Shown one piece after another: positions 17,038 through 27,888 of a stretch of 64,000 nt of DNA (its first letter is position 1; each line of letters starts with the position of its first letter). The notes beneath the pieces are model-generated. The model had not been told where the DNA came from, did not search any database, and worked only from the letters and a program-made list of their open reading frames with translations. Made by a program: the position numbers and the translations under genes. Origin of the DNA: VRUE01 sp035605695 (GTDB lineage Bacteria; Actinomycetota; Thermoleophilia; Solirubrobacterales; 70-9); contig DATNGZ010000015.1 in assembly GCA_035605695.1 (NCBI GenBank), forward strand, positions 4,968-68,967, read 5' to 3'.

Positions 17038-19230
17038 CTACGGGGATGAAGGCTCGGGCTCGGGGGTGCCGCCGCCCTCGAAGCTGAGGTCGGGCAGGGC
17101 GCGGTCGAGCCAGGAGGGCATCCACCAGTTCCAGCTGCCGAGCAACTTCATCGCCGCCGGGACGAGGATCAGGCGGACGAGGGTCGCGTCGAGCGCGATC
17201 GCAACCGCGCAGCCGAGGCCGAGCTCCTTGATCGAGGGCACGCCGGTGAGCACGAAGACGGAGAAGACCGCGGTCATGATCAGCGCCGCCGAGGAGATCG
17301 TGCGGGCGCTGGTCGAGAGGCCTTCGGCAACCGCGCGCTCATTGTCGCCGTGCTCGAGGTAGTGCTCGCGGATGCGCGACATCAGGAAGACCTCGTAGTC
17401 CATCGAGAGGCCGAAGACGATGGCGAAGATCAGCGGCACGTTGATCGTGTCGAGCGCCCCTTGGCTTTCGAAGCCGAGCAGGTTGGAGAACCAGCCCCAC
17501 TGGAAGATCGCGACGAGGACTCCGAACGCCGCCCCGATCGAGAGCAGGTTCATCAGCACCGCCTTTAGCGGCAACAGCAGCGAGCGCAGCATCACCATCA
17601 GCACCAGGTAGCTGAGCGCCAGCACGAAAAGGACGATCTTCCACATCGAGCCGCTGATCTGGACCCGTGCGTCCTGGCTGCGGGCGGTTTCGCCGCCCAC
17701 CTGGACGGTCGCGACCCGGCTCAGCTCGGTGGCGGGCACAACGTTGTCGCTGAGGCGTGAGACCAGCGCGATCGTCGCGTCGGACTCGCTGGGCGTGCTC
17801 GGCGTCGCCTGGATCAGGACGTCGCCGCCGGCGAAGGCGGGCGGCGCCACCGAGCTGATGCCCGGGGTGGCCTCGATCGTGCGATTGAAGCTGGCTACGG
17901 CGGCGCGATCCGGCCGTGAGCCCTCGAAGGAGGCGACGATCTGCACCGGGTCGGCGGCGCCGCCGACCTGCTTGGAGGCAAGTTCGTTGCCGACCCGCAC
18001 GTCGCTGTCGGTGGGGAACTGCTTCAGCGCCTGGGTGCCGGTCTCGATCGAGAGCAGCGGGATCGCCAGGGTGAGCAGCACGGCGGAGACGCCGATCACG
18101 GCGCGCCACGGGTGCGCCATCACCCGCGTTGTCCAGCGCACCCAGAAGGCCTCGCGGTCGGGGCGCTCGCCGCGGCGGCGGAAGACGCCGAGGACCTTGG
18201 CGACGACGCCGCCTGGCAGGACACGATCGCCAAGCATCGCGATCAGGGCAGGCAGCAGCGTGACAGCGGTCAGGATCGAAACAGCGACCACGGTCATCGC
18301 CCCCAGGGCCATCGAGCGCAGCGCCTGGTTGTCGACCATCCAGAGGCCGGCGAGGGAGACGATCACGGCGAGGCCGGAGAACGCCACCGCCAGTCCGGAG
18401 GTTGAGAGCGCCTCGGCACGCGCCGCCTGCGGATCGCGGCCCTTCGCCCGCTCCTCGCGGTAGCGGGCAAGGATGAAGAGGGAGTAGTCGATCGCCACCC
18501 CGATGCCGATCATCGAAGCCATGTTGGTGACGAAGACCGAGGTCTCCATCTGCAGCGAGAGGAAGTAGATCAACGCCCCGGTGACGATCACGCTGACGAA
18601 GCCGAGCACCAAGGGCAGCGCCGCGGCGGCGAGCGAGCCGAAGACGACGAGCAGGATGATCGCGACGATCGGGAAGCCGCCCGCCTCGGCTTTGGCGAGG
18701 TCTTCCTTGGAGAGCTCCTGCATCCCGGCCCAGATCGTCGGCTGTCCCGCCAGGTAGGTCGTGACCCCGGCGGTCGCGGTGCCCGGATCGAGGTCTTTGC
18801 GCAGGGTCGCGGCCGAATCGATCTGCCGATCGGAGGACTGTTCGCTGCGCAGCGCCAGCATCGCCGTCCCGGTTTGCTGCAGCGCCAACTCGCCGCGGTG
18901 GGCTACCGGCGGCGGCAGGGAGACTTCGTCGAGGCCCGCAACCGCCCGTCGGACCCGCGCAACGGCAGCGGTGCGGGCCGCCGAGCCGGCACCCGACTGC
19001 GCGCGAAGCAGCACGGCGATGCTGCCGGTGGTGTTGCTGAAGTCGCGTTCGATCGAGTCGTTGACCGCTTTCGACTCGCTGCCCGGAACGTCGAAGCCGC
19101 CGCCGGTGAGGTGTTCGGTCTGACGGGAAGCGAGGGGAAGCGCCGCCAGGACGACGGCGACCCAAGCGAGAACGACCCAACGCCGGCGGCGGCCGAGGAA
19201 CCCTGCGAGCTGGACCATGAATTCACGCAT
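17038..19230 (-). CDS. MMPL/RND-family lipid exporter
   Basis: A 730-residue membrane protein of the MmpL family. It has two repeats, each of one transmembrane helix, a large extracytoplasmic domain and five helices. The MMPL motif GVAIDYSLFILARYREE in the first half and GLSMDYEVFLMSRIRE in the second carry the Asp-Tyr pairs of proton relay. Such proteins export lipids or act in drug efflux. A tetR gene lies 76 bp upstream in the same direction, with a candidate operator against the start codon, so the pair is probably self-regulated. ATG 19218 is an alternative start. Confidence 0.93.
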   Translation of the reverse strand: MREFMVQLAGFLGRRRRWVVLAWVAVVLAALPLASRQTEHLTGGGFDVPGSESKAVNDSIERDFSNTTGSIAVLLRAQSGAGSAARTAAVARVRRAVAGLDEVSLPPPVAHRGELALQQTGTAMLALRSEQSSDRQIDSAATLRKDLDPGTATAGVTTYLAGQPTIWAGMQELSKEDLAKAEAGGFPIVAIILLVVFGSLAAAALPLVLGFVSVIVTGALIYFLSLQMETSVFVTNMASMIGIGVAIDYSLFILARYREERAKGRDPQAARAEALSTSGLAVAFSGLAVIVSLAGLWMVDNQALRSMALGAMTVVAVSILTAVTLLPALIAMLGDRVLPGGVVAKVLGVFRRRGERPDREAFWVRWTTRVMAHPWRAVIGVSAVLLTLAIPLLSIETGTQALKQFPTDSDVRVGNELASKQVGGAADPVQIVASFEGSRPDRAAVASFNRTIEATPGISSVAPPAFAGGDVLIQATPSTPSESDATIALVSRLSDNVVPATELSRVATVQVGGETARSQDARVQISGSMWKIVLFVLALSYLVLMVMLRSLLLPLKAVLMNLLSIGAAFGVLVAIFQWGWFSNLLGFESQGALDTINVPLIFAIVFGLSMDYEVFLMSRIREHYLEHGDNERAVAEGLSTSARTISSAALIMTAVFSVFVLTGVPSIKELGLGCAVAIALDATLVRLILVPAAMKLLGSWNWWMPSWLDRALPDLSFEGGGTPEPEPSSP

Positions 19231-19231
19231 T

Positions 19232-19247
19232 GGCTGGTTGGCCAGCC
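19232..19247. promoter_or_regulatory. Inverted repeat before MMPL gene, candidate TetR site
   Basis: GGCTGG-TTGG-CCAGCC lies directly against the MMPL start codon. It shares GGCT/AGCC half-sites with the larger repeat at 14154-14177. The adjacent TetR regulator is the natural candidate to bind it. Confidence 0.4.
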
Positions 19248-19306
19248 TTTCGAACGAACGGCTAGCCGTCTGTGAAGGGCGTCACTTTGGACCGCCGGAG
19301 CGGCCG

Positions 19307-19915
19307 CTACTCGTCGATAAGTAGGTAGCGACCCGAGGCGGCGGCGACTGCGAGGCCGCCGCTGATGTCGCGCTCGGTGTCGGAGAGAGCCTGCAGGGCG
19401 AAGCCGTCGGCGACGGCGAAAAGGTAAGAGACGATCTCCTCGGCGTCGTGGCGCAACTTGAGCACGCCCTCGCGCTCCTTTGCCCGCAGGACCTCGGCGA
19501 CGTGGGAGCGGGTGCGCTCGAAGAGCTGGCCGACCTCGTGCTGGATTTCGGGGTTGCGGCGGCCGGCGCTGAAGAGCTCGTAGAGGAGTAGGAAGAAGGC
19601 CGGCTCGTTCTCGATCAGATCGTTGAGGCTGGCGAGCAGGACGTCGATCACGGCGTCGACCGTCTGCGCCTCGGCCAGCGGTTCGTCGAGGCGGGACACG
19701 CGGATCTCGGCGTCGCGCCTCACGACCTCGACCAGCAGCCGCTCCTTGGTCCCGAAGTAGTAGTGGAGGAGGCCGCGACTGACCCCGGCCTCGCGGGCGA
19801 CGTGCTCGAAGGTCGAGCCCGCCGCTCCGCGCTTGGCGACGCTGAGGCGCATCGCATCGACGATGCGCTGCGCCTTCTCGCCGCTCAGCTCACGCTGCTT
19901 GGTCGCCGCCTCCAT
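19307..19915 (-). CDS. TetR-family transcriptional regulator
   Basis: A 202-residue repressor. The N-terminal HTH is AQRIVDAMRLSVAKRGAAGSTFEHVAREAGVSRGLLHYYFGTKERLLVEVV (about residues 15-65), cut here only for recognition: the key parts are FEHVAREAGVSRG and YYFGTKE. The C-terminal ligand domain is helical and cannot be assigned a ligand. It precedes an MMPL exporter, a common arrangement for efflux control. TAGACT sits 6 nt before the ATG (leaderless). Confidence 0.93.
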   Translation of the reverse strand: MEAATKQRELSGEKAQRIVDAMRLSVAKRGAAGSTFEHVAREAGVSRGLLHYYFGTKERLLVEVVRRDAEIRVSRLDEPLAEAQTVDAVIDVLLASLNDLIENEPAFFLLLYELFSAGRRNPEIQHEVGQLFERTRSHVAEVLRAKEREGVLKLRHDAEEIVSYLFAVADGFALQALSDTERDISGGLAVAAASGRYLLIDE

Positions 19916-19944
19916 GAAATCAGTCTACGTCGCCCAGGCGGATG

Positions 19945-20104
19945 GATGGCCGCGGCCGATCGACGTGCCCGAGGGGGCGCGCCCGGCCAAGCTGGGCGCC
20001 GCACGCCGACGAGCGAATAGCAGCGCTATTCGCGAGGAGGTGGGTGGTGATCCAGCGCCGCGCCGGGGCGTCATCCGCGGGCGCGGCTATCGGCCGCGGC
20101 CATC
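19945..20104. repeat. Long palindrome B (160 bp), same core as A
   Basis: Outer arms GATGGCCGCGGCCGAT (19945-19960) and its exact complement (20089-20104) flank imperfect arms around a perfect central core GCGAATAGC-AGC-GCTATTCGC (20013-20033). The core lies at the geometric centre, and GAATAGCAGCGCTATT is identical to palindrome A. It spans the space between the end of the membrane-protein gene and the tetR promoter; its last base is the first base of the 20104-20106 stop codon. Confidence 0.88.
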
Positions 20105-20529
20105 TAGCCGCCGTTAATACTCGTGGTGGACGTGTACTCGAACTCCTCCTCGGCACCGAAGAGCGCGTCGAGCACAGTCTTGCGGGCGTCCTCGCTGACG
20201 ATTAGAGCAACCACCGCGCCGACAATGGCGAGCAGAACGATGCGACCGAGGCGGCTCTTCTTGCGCTTCTTCGGCGCCCGCAGCCGCTCGGAGACGTCGC
20301 GCAGGTTCTCGGCGGCGGTGTGCAGGTCGCGCTGTACCTTCTTGTCGCTGGTAACCGCCTTGACCGCGCTGCCATTGCTGGTCGCCCGCCCGTAGGCGCC
20401 CTTTGCGGCTTCGAATGCGTTCTTAAGGCTGTCGCGCAGCTCGTCGTCCTCGACGAGACGCTGCACGTAGGGGTTCTCGCGTGCTGTCGAATAAAGGTCG
20501 GCGGCCTGGGTCGCCTTGGTCTTGCTCAT
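20104..20529 (-). CDS. Small conserved membrane protein
   Basis: Not assigned. A 141-residue protein with a helical, charged N-terminal part (ENPYVQRLVEDDELRDSLKNAFEAAKGAY ...), a basic KKRKKSRLG stretch, one transmembrane helix (IVLLAIVGAVVALIV, about residues 106-120), and an acidic tail ending EEFEYTSTTSINGG. This architecture is common among actinobacterial proteins of unknown function. The start at 20527-20529 follows GAGGAGAAGGC, a good Shine-Dalgarno. Confidence 0.8.
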   Translation of the reverse strand: MSKTKATQAADLYSTARENPYVQRLVEDDELRDSLKNAFEAAKGAYGRATSNGSAVKAVTSDKKVQRDLHTAAENLRDVSERLRAPKKRKKSRLGRIVLLAIVGAVVALIVSEDARKTVLDALFGAEEEFEYTSTTSINGG

Positions 20530-20586
20530 GCCTTCTCCTCGCTGGTATCTCCGGGAACGGTCAGGATAACTCGAAATCATTTCGGG

Positions 20587-22134
20587 TCACGGCGGGCTGA
20601 TGCCATCGAGAAGTACCCCGTTGGAGCGGAAGCCAAGCCCGGCATCGCGGATCATTCGCAACCGCAACGGCTCCAGCCCCGGCCCTATGTGGGTGTAGCG
20701 GCGCACGTAGAGGCGGCCAACCTGCTCGTAGCTGGCCTGGCGGAAGCCTGGACCGAGCAGCTTTGCCGGCGGCGGCGCCGGGCCGTCGGAGATGAAGTCG
20801 ACTTCGCCGACCCACCACTCAAAGCCGTCGGAAGGCTGGACCTGGATCGAACCGGTCGAGAGGTAGTAGCGCAGCGAGGCCTCGCCCAGGGTCCAGGTAA
20901 CCATCGCCCGCGGGACTGTCGGTTCGCCGATCGCAGTGGCGACGGCACTCCAGTCCGGACGCTGCAGCGCCGGGGAGATGCTTGCCCAGACAGAGAAGCC
21001 GAGCGAGTAGGCGACCAGGGCCGCGGCGAGGATCGTGCCGCCGCGGCGGGCGCGGCGCAAGGTCAGACCCACGGCCACGGCAACCAGGAGCGGGACCAGA
21101 GCGGGCAGCAGGTTGCGTGCCAGGACGTAGTCCTTGTGCGCATCGAGCAGGCCGATTGCCACCGGAACCACCACGGTGACCGTGGCAAGTACCAGTGGAA
21201 TGCCAGCCGCCCGGCGCTCACCGGCATCGCCGCGGACGAAGACGAGCCAGAGCGCCGCGATCGCGATCAGGCCGGGAACGAGCAGCAGCAGCGGATGCTC
21301 GGCCTGGGCGATGATGTCGCCGGTCTCCCCCAGGGCAAAGGTCAGGCCGGTCTCCCAGAGCCGGTGACCGAGGCTCAAGTTGCTGATCCATTCGGCGTGG
21401 GCGTACGAAGCCTGGTGGACCACCAGGGGCGCTAGCAGCAGCCCCGCCGCGCCGGCTATCCAGAGGCCCGGAAAGGCGCCACCGGGTTTCCGTCCGCGCC
21501 GGCGCAGCAGCCAGAACGCCTCGGCGGCAATCGGAAAGGCGGCAAAGTAGTGGGTGGCGAGTGCCAGCGCCGAGGCGATGCCCCAGGCAACCGAGTCCCG
21601 CCGCCGCCCCCGCTCCAGAGCGCGCACGAAGTAGAGCAGCGAGAGCGCCGTGAGCAGGACGAAAAGGGCGTAGCCGCGCGCCTCCTGCGAGTACCAGATC
21701 AGCATCGGGTTGACCGCGACCAGGGCGGCGGCAACGATGCCGGCGCGGCGGCTGCTCAGCTCGGCGCCGAGCAGGTAAGCCACCGGCACCGTGGCGACTC
21801 CCGCTAGGGCCGAGACTGAGCGCAAGCCGGCCTCGCCGGTGCCGGTCACCTGGGTCCAGACCCAGGCCAGCGCGTAGTAGAGCGGCGGCGCCGACTCGCT
21901 GAAGCCAACCGCGTCCATCGCGTGCCAGAAGCCGTCGCGGAGGATGCGGCTGGCAGTGACGATCTCGTCGTGGTGATAGCTCTGCAGACCGAGCGTGGCG
22001 AAGCGCAGTGCCGCGGCGAGAACGGTGAGTCCGGCGACGATCCAGAAGGCGCGCGAGCGCGAGCGCAGCGCGGCGGCGAGCGCCTCCAGATGCGTCGACA
22101 GGCTGCCCCTGCCCAGCGCCCCAGCGGCCTCCAT
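20587..22134 (-). CDS. Membrane glycosyltransferase (GT39/ArnT-like)
   Basis: A 515-residue polytopic membrane protein of the PMT/ArnT superfamily. The catalytic acidic residues of the first loop appear in LGLQSYHHDEIVTA, followed by SESAPPLYY ... and GLRSVSALAG. About ten hydrophobic helices follow, then a periplasmic C-terminal domain. It would move a sugar from a polyprenyl-phosphate donor outside the membrane; donor and acceptor are not predictable. The start is 3 nt after the lon stop, so it belongs to the hsp20-lon transcript. Confidence 0.82.
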   Translation of the reverse strand: MEAAGALGRGSLSTHLEALAAALRSRSRAFWIVAGLTVLAAALRFATLGLQSYHHDEIVTASRILRDGFWHAMDAVGFSESAPPLYYALAWVWTQVTGTGEAGLRSVSALAGVATVPVAYLLGAELSSRRAGIVAAALVAVNPMLIWYSQEARGYALFVLLTALSLLYFVRALERGRRRDSVAWGIASALALATHYFAAFPIAAEAFWLLRRRGRKPGGAFPGLWIAGAAGLLLAPLVVHQASYAHAEWISNLSLGHRLWETGLTFALGETGDIIAQAEHPLLLLVPGLIAIAALWLVFVRGDAGERRAAGIPLVLATVTVVVPVAIGLLDAHKDYVLARNLLPALVPLLVAVAVGLTLRRARRGGTILAAALVAYSLGFSVWASISPALQRPDWSAVATAIGEPTVPRAMVTWTLGEASLRYYLSTGSIQVQPSDGFEWWVGEVDFISDGPAPPPAKLLGPGFRQASYEQVGRLYVRRYTHIGPGLEPLRLRMIRDAGLGFRSNGVLLDGISPP

Positions 22135-22137
22135 TAC

Positions 22138-24519
<2,382 letters not shown>

Positions 24520-24544
24520 CAATGCCGCCTCCCGCGAGTCGGCA

Positions 24545-24940
24545 CTAATCCCTCCCGATCGGGACCCGGCGGGTGGTCTCGGTCGGATCGCGCAAGGGCA
24601 GCTCAATCCGCAACACCCCGTCCTCGTAAGTGGCCTTGGCGCGCTCCGCATCGACGTCGACCTGCAGCTCGACCACGCGCCGAAACGGCCCCGAGGGAAT
24701 CTCGACCTGCTGGTAGACCCGCCCCTCGGTCTCCTGCACCGGCCGCTCGCCGACGATCGCCAGCTGTCGCCCGCTCACCTCGATCCCGACGTCCGAGAGC
24801 TCCACCCCTGCCAGATCGACCTTGACCACGGCTTGCTGCGGTTCGCCGCAGTAATAGACATCGACGTTGGGGGTGAACCCCCGGCTGCGCTTGCTGACGT
24901 AGGTAGTCCGCGCCCACGCGTAGAGATCCCGCTCCGGCAT
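24545..24940 (-). CDS. Hsp20 small heat-shock protein
   Basis: A 131-residue alpha-crystallin-domain chaperone that holds unfolding proteins. The domain runs from PNVDVYYCGEPQQAVVKVDLAGVEL to the hallmark A-x-x-x-n-GVL (ATYEDGVLRIELPL) near residue 110, then a short tail with the VPIG anchor-like motif. TATGTT lies exactly 6 nt before the ATG, suggesting a leaderless transcript that continues into lon. No HAIR or CIRCE operator was seen upstream. Confidence 0.92.
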   Translation of the reverse strand: MPERDLYAWARTTYVSKRSRGFTPNVDVYYCGEPQQAVVKVDLAGVELSDVGIEVSGRQLAIVGERPVQETEGRVYQQVEIPSGPFRRVVELQVDVDAERAKATYEDGVLRIELPLRDPTETTRRVPIGRD

Positions 24941-24981
24941 GGTCAAAACATAGCCAGACCGCTGCTCGCGGGTCCTGGCGC

Positions 24982-25173
24982 TCAGGCCGTTTGGGTGGCC
25001 CAGCGGGGTGGCCGCATCAGCAGGACCGGTTGGCGCGGCGGCACCAGGCCCTCGGGCCGGTTGGGCCGGAAGGTCGTGCACGGCTCCTCCAGCTCTAGCG
25101 AGCAGAGCAGGTTCTTGCGGAAATAACAGTCGTCGCAGGTCGGCGGCTTTGGCTTGCGGGGCACGGCGCGCAT
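24982..25173 (-). CDS. Small four-cysteine protein
   Basis: A 63-residue protein with CDDCYFRKNLLCSLELEEPC near residues 12-31: four cysteines in a C-x2-C-x7-C-x7-C pattern that could hold zinc or an iron-sulfur cluster. The rest is proline/arginine-rich. Small proteins with this CDDCYFR motif occur as hypotheticals in actinobacteria; the function is unknown. The ATG at 25171-25173 was chosen; a longer upstream reading is possible but has atypical codons. Confidence 0.65.
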   Translation of the reverse strand: MRAVPRKPKPPTCDDCYFRKNLLCSLELEEPCTTFRPNRPEGLVPPRQPVLLMRPPRWATQTA

Positions 25174-25300
25174 ACTGCCACCGCCGCGCGTCTTTCGTGA
25201 CTGGCATTCCCGCAAAGCGCAACGTCTTTGACACAGTCTCGTCACATCTTCCCCGCGTCTTGCGGAAGCCGGGAGCGGCCGTCGCTACCATTGCCGCTGG

Positions 25301-25930
25301 ATGGACTCCTCCAGCCGGACCGACAAGCTCTCCGCCTCTCCCCAGCTGTTCGAGAGCGACTTCCTCAACTTTTTCTCGCGGGTTCATCCCGCGGTCCCGG
25401 CGATCGTCTTCGTGCCGGTGGTGATCGCGGTCGAGTGGCTCGGCGCCAGCGGCGGCTACGCTGCCTGGCAGCTGCTCGGGCTCAGCCTCGGCGGGGTCGG
25501 CATCTGGACCCTGACCGAGTACTGGCTGCACCGGCTCGTCTTCCACTGGGAGCCCGACAACGCCTTTGGTCGCCGCATGCACTTCATCATCCACGGCATC
25601 CACCACGACCACCCCAACGACAAGCTGCGCTTGGTGATGCCGCCGGCGGTGGCGATTCCCCTCGCCGCCCTCTTCTTCTTCGCCTTCACCCTGCTCTTCG
25701 GCACACCAGCGGCCTACCCGCTCTTCGGCGGCTTCATCGCCGGCTATCTCTTTTACGATTACACGCACTACTACGTGCACCACTTCGTGCCTAAATCGGA
25801 GTTCGGCAAGCGCCTGCGCGAGCAGCACATGCGCCACCATTTCCAGGATCACCGCTTCGGCTACGGCGTCTCCTCGCCAATCTGGGACGTTGTCTTCCGC
25901 ACCCTGCCGCGCCGTCGGCGAAGCAACTAG
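25301..25930 (+). CDS. Fatty acid hydroxylase (FA2H/sterol desaturase superfamily)
   Basis: A 209-residue integral membrane non-haem di-iron hydroxylase. The histidine clusters needed for iron are intact: HRLVFH, HGIHHDHP, HYYVHH and HMRHHFQDHR, set between four hydrophobic helices. It most resembles fatty acid 2-hydroxylases, so hydroxylation of membrane acyl chains is inferred. TACCAT ends 9 nt before the ATG. Confidence 0.9.
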   Translation: MDSSSRTDKLSASPQLFESDFLNFFSRVHPAVPAIVFVPVVIAVEWLGASGGYAAWQLLGLSLGGVGIWTLTEYWLHRLVFHWEPDNAFGRRMHFIIHGIHHDHPNDKLRLVMPPAVAIPLAALFFFAFTLLFGTPAAYPLFGGFIAGYLFYDYTHYYVHHFVPKSEFGKRLREQHMRHHFQDHRFGYGVSSPIWDVVFRTLPRRRRSN

Positions 25931-26347
25931 CGCAGTGCTATCTCGAGCTCGAAGCGAGCATCGGGGTCATCGGACGTAGGCGAGTGCCGGCTCGCGCATC
26001 CGCTCGCGTGCCTTCACGGTGAGCGAATCGAGCGGCCTGGAGCGTCAATTCGGTGTGCCACGATTTCGGTACGCGCCGGTTTGACACCGATGACCGTTCG
26101 ACCAATGTCTTCTGGCTGGTGCGATGGAGAAGCTTGGGCTTGCCCGGAATGTGGTGCATATCTCACCTGAGCGCCAAGCTCAGTGCACCGCCTGATTGGC
26201 ATCCCACTCTGAAAACCTTCATCCAAATGGCCAGAGTGACATGTCGCAGTTTGACTATATGAATAGTCACTGTCACTGTCACTGTGCCACACTCCGGGAA
26301 CTGACGACCCCGGAGGCAATAAGTCTCACTGGGATGAAAGGAAGGAA
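25931..26347. other. Long AT-richer intergenic region, upstream of AT-hook gene
   Basis: No convincing gene is present in these 417 bp. The base composition is clearly less GC-rich than the flanks, as expected for a large regulatory region. It holds TCGGTGT ... ACACCGA (26048-26094, imperfect spacing), the inverted repeat GACTAT-4-ATAGTC (26253-26268) and three tandem TCACTG hexamers (26267-26284). A good Shine-Dalgarno (GGAAGGAA) ends it. A long 5' UTR is likely. Confidence 0.6.
26253..26284. promoter_or_regulatory. Inverted repeat plus TCACTG x3 upstream of AT-hook gene
   Basis: GACTAT-ATGA-ATAGTC (26253-26268) runs into TCACTG repeated three times in tandem (26267-26284). A TTGACT at 26252-26257 could be a -35 box. 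The arrangement looks like a protein-binding site for cooperative binding, perhaps by the downstream DNA-binding protein itself. Confidence 0.45.
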
Positions 26348-26794
26348 ATGCCTAGCACCAGCAACGTACTCGACGAGGCTCTGAACCTGGTCAAGAAGCG
26401 GCTTGCCGAGCTTGATGAGGAGCGCCAGCGTCTTGAGCGCGCCCTCGCAGAGCTTGGTGGCACCGTTACGAGCACCGTCGCCCCCCGCCGCCCAGGTCGA
26501 CCCCCGGGCTCCGGAAAACGTGGTCCTGGTCGCCCCCGCAAAACTGCATCCGCAGCTGCCCCCGCACCTGCGTCTGCCTCGACATCAACCGCTGCTCCTC
26601 GTCGTCGGCGTCGCCGCCGCGGTGGCACGCGTGCCGATCAGGCAGTCGCCCTGGTCGAGCAGAACCCCGGCATCTCCGCCTCGGAGATCGCCAAGCAGAT
26701 GAAAATCAAACCCAACTATCTCTATCGGGTCCTTGGTGAAATGGAGAAAGAGGGTCGGGTGACGAAGAAGGGGCGCGAGTACCACCCCGCCTAA
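26348..26794 (+). CDS. AT-hook plus winged-helix DNA-binding protein (nucleoid-type)
   Basis: A 148-residue basic protein in three parts. Residues about 5-38 are a coiled coil (DEALNLVKKRLAELDEERQRLERALAEL). Residues about 48-65 hold two AT-hooks, RPGRPP and GPGRPRK. After an Ala/Ser/Pro linker and RRRRRRR, residues about 92-148 form a winged helix-turn-helix (ADQAVALVEQNPGISASEIAKQMKIKPNYLYRVL). Multimerisation, minor-groove and specific binding in one small protein suggest a nucleoid-associated or global regulator; no lsr2 is in view. Shine-Dalgarno AAGGAAGGAA precedes the ATG. A strong terminator follows. Confidence 0.78.
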   Translation: MPSTSNVLDEALNLVKKRLAELDEERQRLERALAELGGTVTSTVAPRRPGRPPGSGKRGPGRPRKTASAAAPAPASASTSTAAPRRRRRRRGGTRADQAVALVEQNPGISASEIAKQMKIKPNYLYRVLGEMEKEGRVTKKGREYHPA

Positions 26795-26813
26795 CGTCAA
26801 CCCTGTTGTTTCG

Positions 26814-26845
26814 AAAAAGCCGGCCCCCTCAAGGGCCGGCTTTTT
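26814..26845. terminator. Bidirectional rho-independent terminator
   Basis: AAAAAGCCGGCCC (26814-26826), loop CCTCAA, GGGCCGGCTTTTT (26833-26845) form a perfect 13-bp stem with A and T tracts on both strands. It lies between the convergent AT-hook gene and mdh. Confidence 0.93.
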
Positions 26846-26865
26846 CTTTGCCTTCTTAGGTCGGC

Positions 26866-27852
26866 TTAGACCAAGCCCAGCTTGGCGACGGCGTCGCGCT
26901 CCTCGCGCAGCTCGGCGGCGCTGGCGTCAATGCGTGCGCGGGAGAACTCCGGCACCTCGGCACCCTCGACGATCGACCACTCCCCCCCGCTGCACTGACA
27001 GGGAAAGCCGGCAACGATTCCCTCCGCGACTCCGTAGGAGCCATCGGCGGGTACGCCCATCGAGACCCAGTCACCGTCCGGCGTGCCGAGCACCCAGTCG
27101 TGCACGTGATCGATCGCGGCATTTGCCGCCGAGGCGGCACTGGAAGCGCCGCGCGCCTCGATGATCGCGGCGCCGCGTTTGGCCACCCGCGGGATGAACT
27201 CATCGGCGATCCAGGCCTGATCGTCAACCGCGTCCCAAGCACTCTCCCCACTGACCCGAGCGTTAACCAGATCCGGATACTGAGTGGTCGAGTGATTGCC
27301 CCAGACCGTCATCTTGGTGACGTCGGGAATCTGCTTGCCGAGCTTGCTAGCCAGTTGCGCGATAGCCCGATTGTGGTCGAGGCGCATCATCGCGGTGAAG
27401 CGCTCGCGGGGAACCCCATCCGCGTTGGACATTGCGATCAGGCAGTTGGTGTTGGCCGGGTTGCCTACCACCAGCACCCGTACGTCCTCGGCGGCGCCGG
27501 CGGCGATCGCTTCGCCCTGCGGCTTGAAGATCCCACCGTTGGCCTCGAGCAGGTCCGAGCGCTCCATGCCGGGACCGCGCGGCCGTGCCCCAACCAAGAG
27601 GCCGACGTTACAACCGTCGAACGCCTGCTTGGGGTCGTCGAAGATGTCGATGCGCTGCAGCAGCGGGAAGGCGCAATCGTCGAGCTCCATCGCGGTGCCC
27701 TCGGCCGCTTTGACCGCATCGGGTATCTCGAGCAGGCTGAGCTCGATCGGGGTGTCGGGACCGAGCATCTGACCGCTGGCGATACGAAACAGCAGCGCAT
27801 AGCCGATCTGCCCAGCGGCGCCGGTAACGGTGACTTTCACAGGGGTGCTCAC
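26866..27852 (-). CDS. mdh: Malate dehydrogenase
   Basis: NAD-dependent enzyme of the citric acid cycle converting malate to oxaloacetate. The 328-residue protein has the nucleotide motif TGAAGQIG (residues 10-17), MERSDLLEANG, the substrate-binding arginines near GARPRGPGMERSD, and the catalytic His in WGNHSTTQYPD. It belongs to the LDH-like-distinct, cytosolic-type MDH group. It starts at GTG with AGGAGAT upstream, and lies 36 nt downstream of icd, so the two cycle enzymes are co-transcribed. Confidence 0.97.
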   Translation of the reverse strand: MSTPVKVTVTGAAGQIGYALLFRIASGQMLGPDTPIELSLLEIPDAVKAAEGTAMELDDCAFPLLQRIDIFDDPKQAFDGCNVGLLVGARPRGPGMERSDLLEANGGIFKPQGEAIAAGAAEDVRVLVVGNPANTNCLIAMSNADGVPRERFTAMMRLDHNRAIAQLASKLGKQIPDVTKMTVWGNHSTTQYPDLVNARVSGESAWDAVDDQAWIADEFIPRVAKRGAAIIEARGASSAASAANAAIDHVHDWVLGTPDGDWVSMGVPADGSYGVAEGIVAGFPCQCSGGEWSIVEGAEVPEFSRARIDASAAELREERDAVAKLGLV

Positions 27853-27888
27853 GGAATCTCTATCTCCTGGATTGTAGTTTTCGAAGAG

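Noticed and set aside
24941..24981. HAIR (HspR) or CIRCE (HrcA) operator before hsp20-lon
   Set aside because: Neither CTTGAGT-N7-ACTCAAG nor the CIRCE repeat is present.
26053..26262. A 69-codon open frame in the long intergenic region before the AT-hook gene
   Set aside because: No Shine-Dalgarno or -10 box at the right distance, odd amino acid composition and no third-position GC bias; it lies in the likely leader of the next gene.
26267..26284. TCACTG tandem repeats as a CRISPR or origin iteron array
   Set aside because: Only three 6-bp units without spacers, and no cas or dnaA genes nearby.
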